This document shows, piece after piece, positions 8,218-9,437 of a DNA stretch of 9,437 nucleotides. The notes below the pieces were generated by a model. It was not told where the DNA came from, did no database searches, and saw only the letters and a program-made list of their open reading frames with translations. How positions within the stretch are numbered: position 1 is the first letter of the stretch; each line of letters begins with the position of its first letter. The stretch comes from an uncultured Collinsella sp. (GTDB taxonomy: Bacteria > Actinomycetota > Coriobacteriia > Coriobacteriales > Coriobacteriaceae), in NCBI GenBank assembly GCA_900550595.1, contig URTB01000039.1:1-9437 (forward strand). The letters are read 5' to 3'. The position numbers and the translations under genes are program-made.

Positions 8218-8242
8218 ATACCAGCAGAAAGGGCTGCATCAA

Positions 8243-9085
8243 ATGATTGTGTTTTCCGATATGGATGGAACGCTGTTGACGAGTGATAAGCAGATGAGCG
8301 ACGCCACCTGGGCGATGCTCGACGAGCTTGCGCGCCGCGGTATTGAATTTGTGCCCTGCACGGGGCGCCCGCTGTCGGGCATCTTTGAGCCCGTCCTCGC
8401 CCACCCCGCCGTACACTACGCGGTCTGCGCCAACGGTGCCAGCGTCTGGCAGCTCGACGATGGTACGCCCACCGATACTTCACGTGCTACGCGCATTTTG
8501 AGCCGACCGCTCGACCGCGCCATCGCCCACCGCGTCCATAGCATTGCCGCCGGCCATGACGTGACCTTCGATATCTTCGCGGATGGGCAGTGCTTCCTCC
8601 CCCGCTCGCTCTACACGCGCCTGGACGAATTCTGCGGCGGCGACCCCCACATCGCGGCTTCGCTCAAGCGCACACGGACACCGATCGACATGGATATCGA
8701 CAGCAAGATCGACGAGGTCGAGACGCTCGAACGCATCGCCATGTACTGGCACGACCCGGCCGATCGCGATGCCATCGCGGCGGAGCTCGACACGCTCGAA
8801 GGCATTGAGGTCACGCGTTCATACGCCATGAATATCGAGGTCATGGGCGAGGGCGCCACCAAGGGAACGGCCCTCACGTGGCTATGCGAGCACCTGGGCG
8901 AGCGCCTCGCCGACGCTTGGGCGTTCGGCGACAACATCAACGACATCCCCATGCTGCAGGCAGCGGGCCACGGCATGGCCATGATCAACGGCGAGCTCGA
9001 GGACCGCGAGGCCGCCGACGCCATCACCGAATACGACAACGACCACGACGGCGTCGCCCGCACCATCATGGCCGCCCTCGCCTAG
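8243..9085 (+). CDS. Cof-type HAD-IIB phosphatase
   Basis: This encodes a 280-residue soluble hydrolase of the haloacid dehalogenase superfamily, Cof/YbiV-like. Members use an aspartate nucleophile and Mg2+ to remove phosphate from sugar phosphates, nucleotides or flavin precursors. Motif I is SDMDGTLL (Asp6 nucleophile, Asp8 acid/base), motif II is PCTGRPLS (Thr40), motif III is TKGTAL (Lys207), and motif IV is GDNINDIPML (Asp230, Asp234). The C2 cap lies between motifs II and III. Length is normal. AAAGGG nine bases before the ATG is the ribosome-binding site; it sits in the loop of a small GCAG/CTGC stem (8224-8237). The stop is TAG. It converges with the adenine deaminase gene, so its substrate is not hinted by an operon. 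The family is firm; the substrate is unknown. Confidence 0.93.
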   Translation: MIVFSDMDGTLLTSDKQMSDATWAMLDELARRGIEFVPCTGRPLSGIFEPVLAHPAVHYAVCANGASVWQLDDGTPTDTSRATRILSRPLDRAIAHRVHSIAAGHDVTFDIFADGQCFLPRSLYTRLDEFCGGDPHIAASLKRTRTPIDMDIDSKIDEVETLERIAMYWHDPADRDAIAAELDTLEGIEVTRSYAMNIEVMGEGATKGTALTWLCEHLGERLADAWAFGDNINDIPMLQAAGHGMAMINGELEDREAADAITEYDNDHDGVARTIMAALA

Positions 9086-9094
9086 CAGTAGCAA

Positions 9095-9162
9095 CCCGGC
9101 AGGGTAGCTAATTTGGGGACAGTCTTCACGGAGCGTCGCAAGGACCGTCCCCAAGTGCCGGG
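9095..9162. repeat. Palindromic intergenic repeat (GGGGAC core), copy 3, between convergent genes
   Basis: The outer arms are CCCGGCA (9095-9101) and TGCCGGG (9156-9162). The core arms are TTGGGGAC (9113-9120) and GTCCCCAA (9147-9154), extended by partly matching AGTCTT and AAGGACC. It shares the GGGGAC core with the repeats at 178-242 and 5476-5540, but with the core reversed in order (GGGGAC first). It fills the gap between the HAD gene and the end of adenine deaminase. It could end both transcripts, but no T-tract follows the stem on either strand. Confidence 0.55.
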
Positions 9163-9183
9163 CAAAAAAGGAACGCCTAATGA

Positions 9184-9437
9184 CTAGTCGGCGTAGGTGA
9201 AGGTTGTGACGTCGAACATGCCCTCGGGGCGAATGCGGAGCGTCGGGATGACCGGCAGGGGCAGGAAGATGATGCCCATGATGGGGTCGAGCGGCGGCTC
9301 AATACCCATGGCGCGCGCCTTGACCATAAAGTCGTCGTGCTGCGCGGCAACGTCCTCGGCCGTGCCTTCGCTCATCAGACCGCCGAGCGCCAGCGGAATG
9401 CGCGCCACGACCTCGCCGTTGCGCACCAGCACGTGAC
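9184..9437 (-). CDS. ade: Adenine deaminase, C-terminal part (gene continues past the right edge)
   Basis: The last 83 complete codons before a TAG stop match the C-terminal domain of bacterial adenine deaminase, which converts adenine to hypoxanthine in purine salvage. Recognisable elements are VRNGEVVARIPLALGGLMSE, the helical stretch that follows, and PPLDPIMGIIFLPLPVIPTL near the end; the family typically has a Gly-Leu-Met-Ser motif and a Leu-Pro-Val-Ile-Pro motif in these places. The amidohydrolase domain with its metal ligands lies outside the window, so activity cannot be judged. The frame is open at base 9437. It runs toward the HAD gene, with the palindrome at 9095-9162 between them. 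Confidence 0.88.
   Translation of the reverse strand, partial: HVLVRNGEVVARIPLALGGLMSEGTAEDVAAQHDDFMVKARAMGIEPPLDPIMGIIFLPLPVIPTLRIRPEGMFDVTTFTYAD

Overview
The window looks like core chromosome of a Coriobacteriia actinobacterium, most likely Collinsella or a close relative. I base this on the high G+C, the actinobacterial flavour of the SecA, RF2 and L31 proteins, the long anaerobe-type citrate synthase, and intergenic GGGGAC-type palindromes of a kind I recall from Collinsella genomes. No alignment was run. There are seven complete protein genes and one partial one. I see no tRNA, rRNA, CRISPR array, transposase or defence island.

Leftward block (1-6045, minus strand). Reading in the direction of transcription: rpmE (zinc-type ribosomal protein L31 with a very long Ala/Lys/Glu tail) has its own promoter, a structured 5' leader and a strong terminator. 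Next comes secA (preprotein translocase ATPase), then prfB (peptide release factor 2), whose start overlaps the secA stop by one base (TAATG). Tandem small terminators follow prfB. Last is a YitT-family membrane protein whose ribosome-binding site directly abuts an intrinsic-terminator hairpin. The first 264 bases hold no confident gene, only a long palindromic repeat and AT-richer DNA.

Rightward block (6229-9085, plus strand). A terminator-like hairpin and a promoter with an operator-like inverted repeat precede a small ACT-domain protein, followed 77 bases later by citrate synthase, which ends at a strong terminator. A Cof-type HAD phosphatase follows, again with its ribosome-binding site just after that terminator. 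At the right edge, convergent on the minus strand, is the C-terminal end of adenine deaminase.

The genes are mostly housekeeping: translation termination, protein export, ribosome assembly, carbon metabolism and purine salvage. The unusual points are in detail. (1) The RF2 tripeptide that reads stop codons is Ser-Pro-Thr instead of Ser-Pro-Phe, and none of the eight stop codons in the window is TGA (five TAG, three TAA). (2) The rpmE leader has two hairpins and a possible alternative pairing near the ribosome-binding site, as expected for an autoregulatory L31 leader. (3) Two genes have a terminator hairpin directly in front of the ribosome-binding site, with no room for a promoter between. 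(4) Three intergenic palindromes share a GGGGAC core, and two of them have the same nested architecture with different outer sequences. I did not find a clear new multi-gene system.
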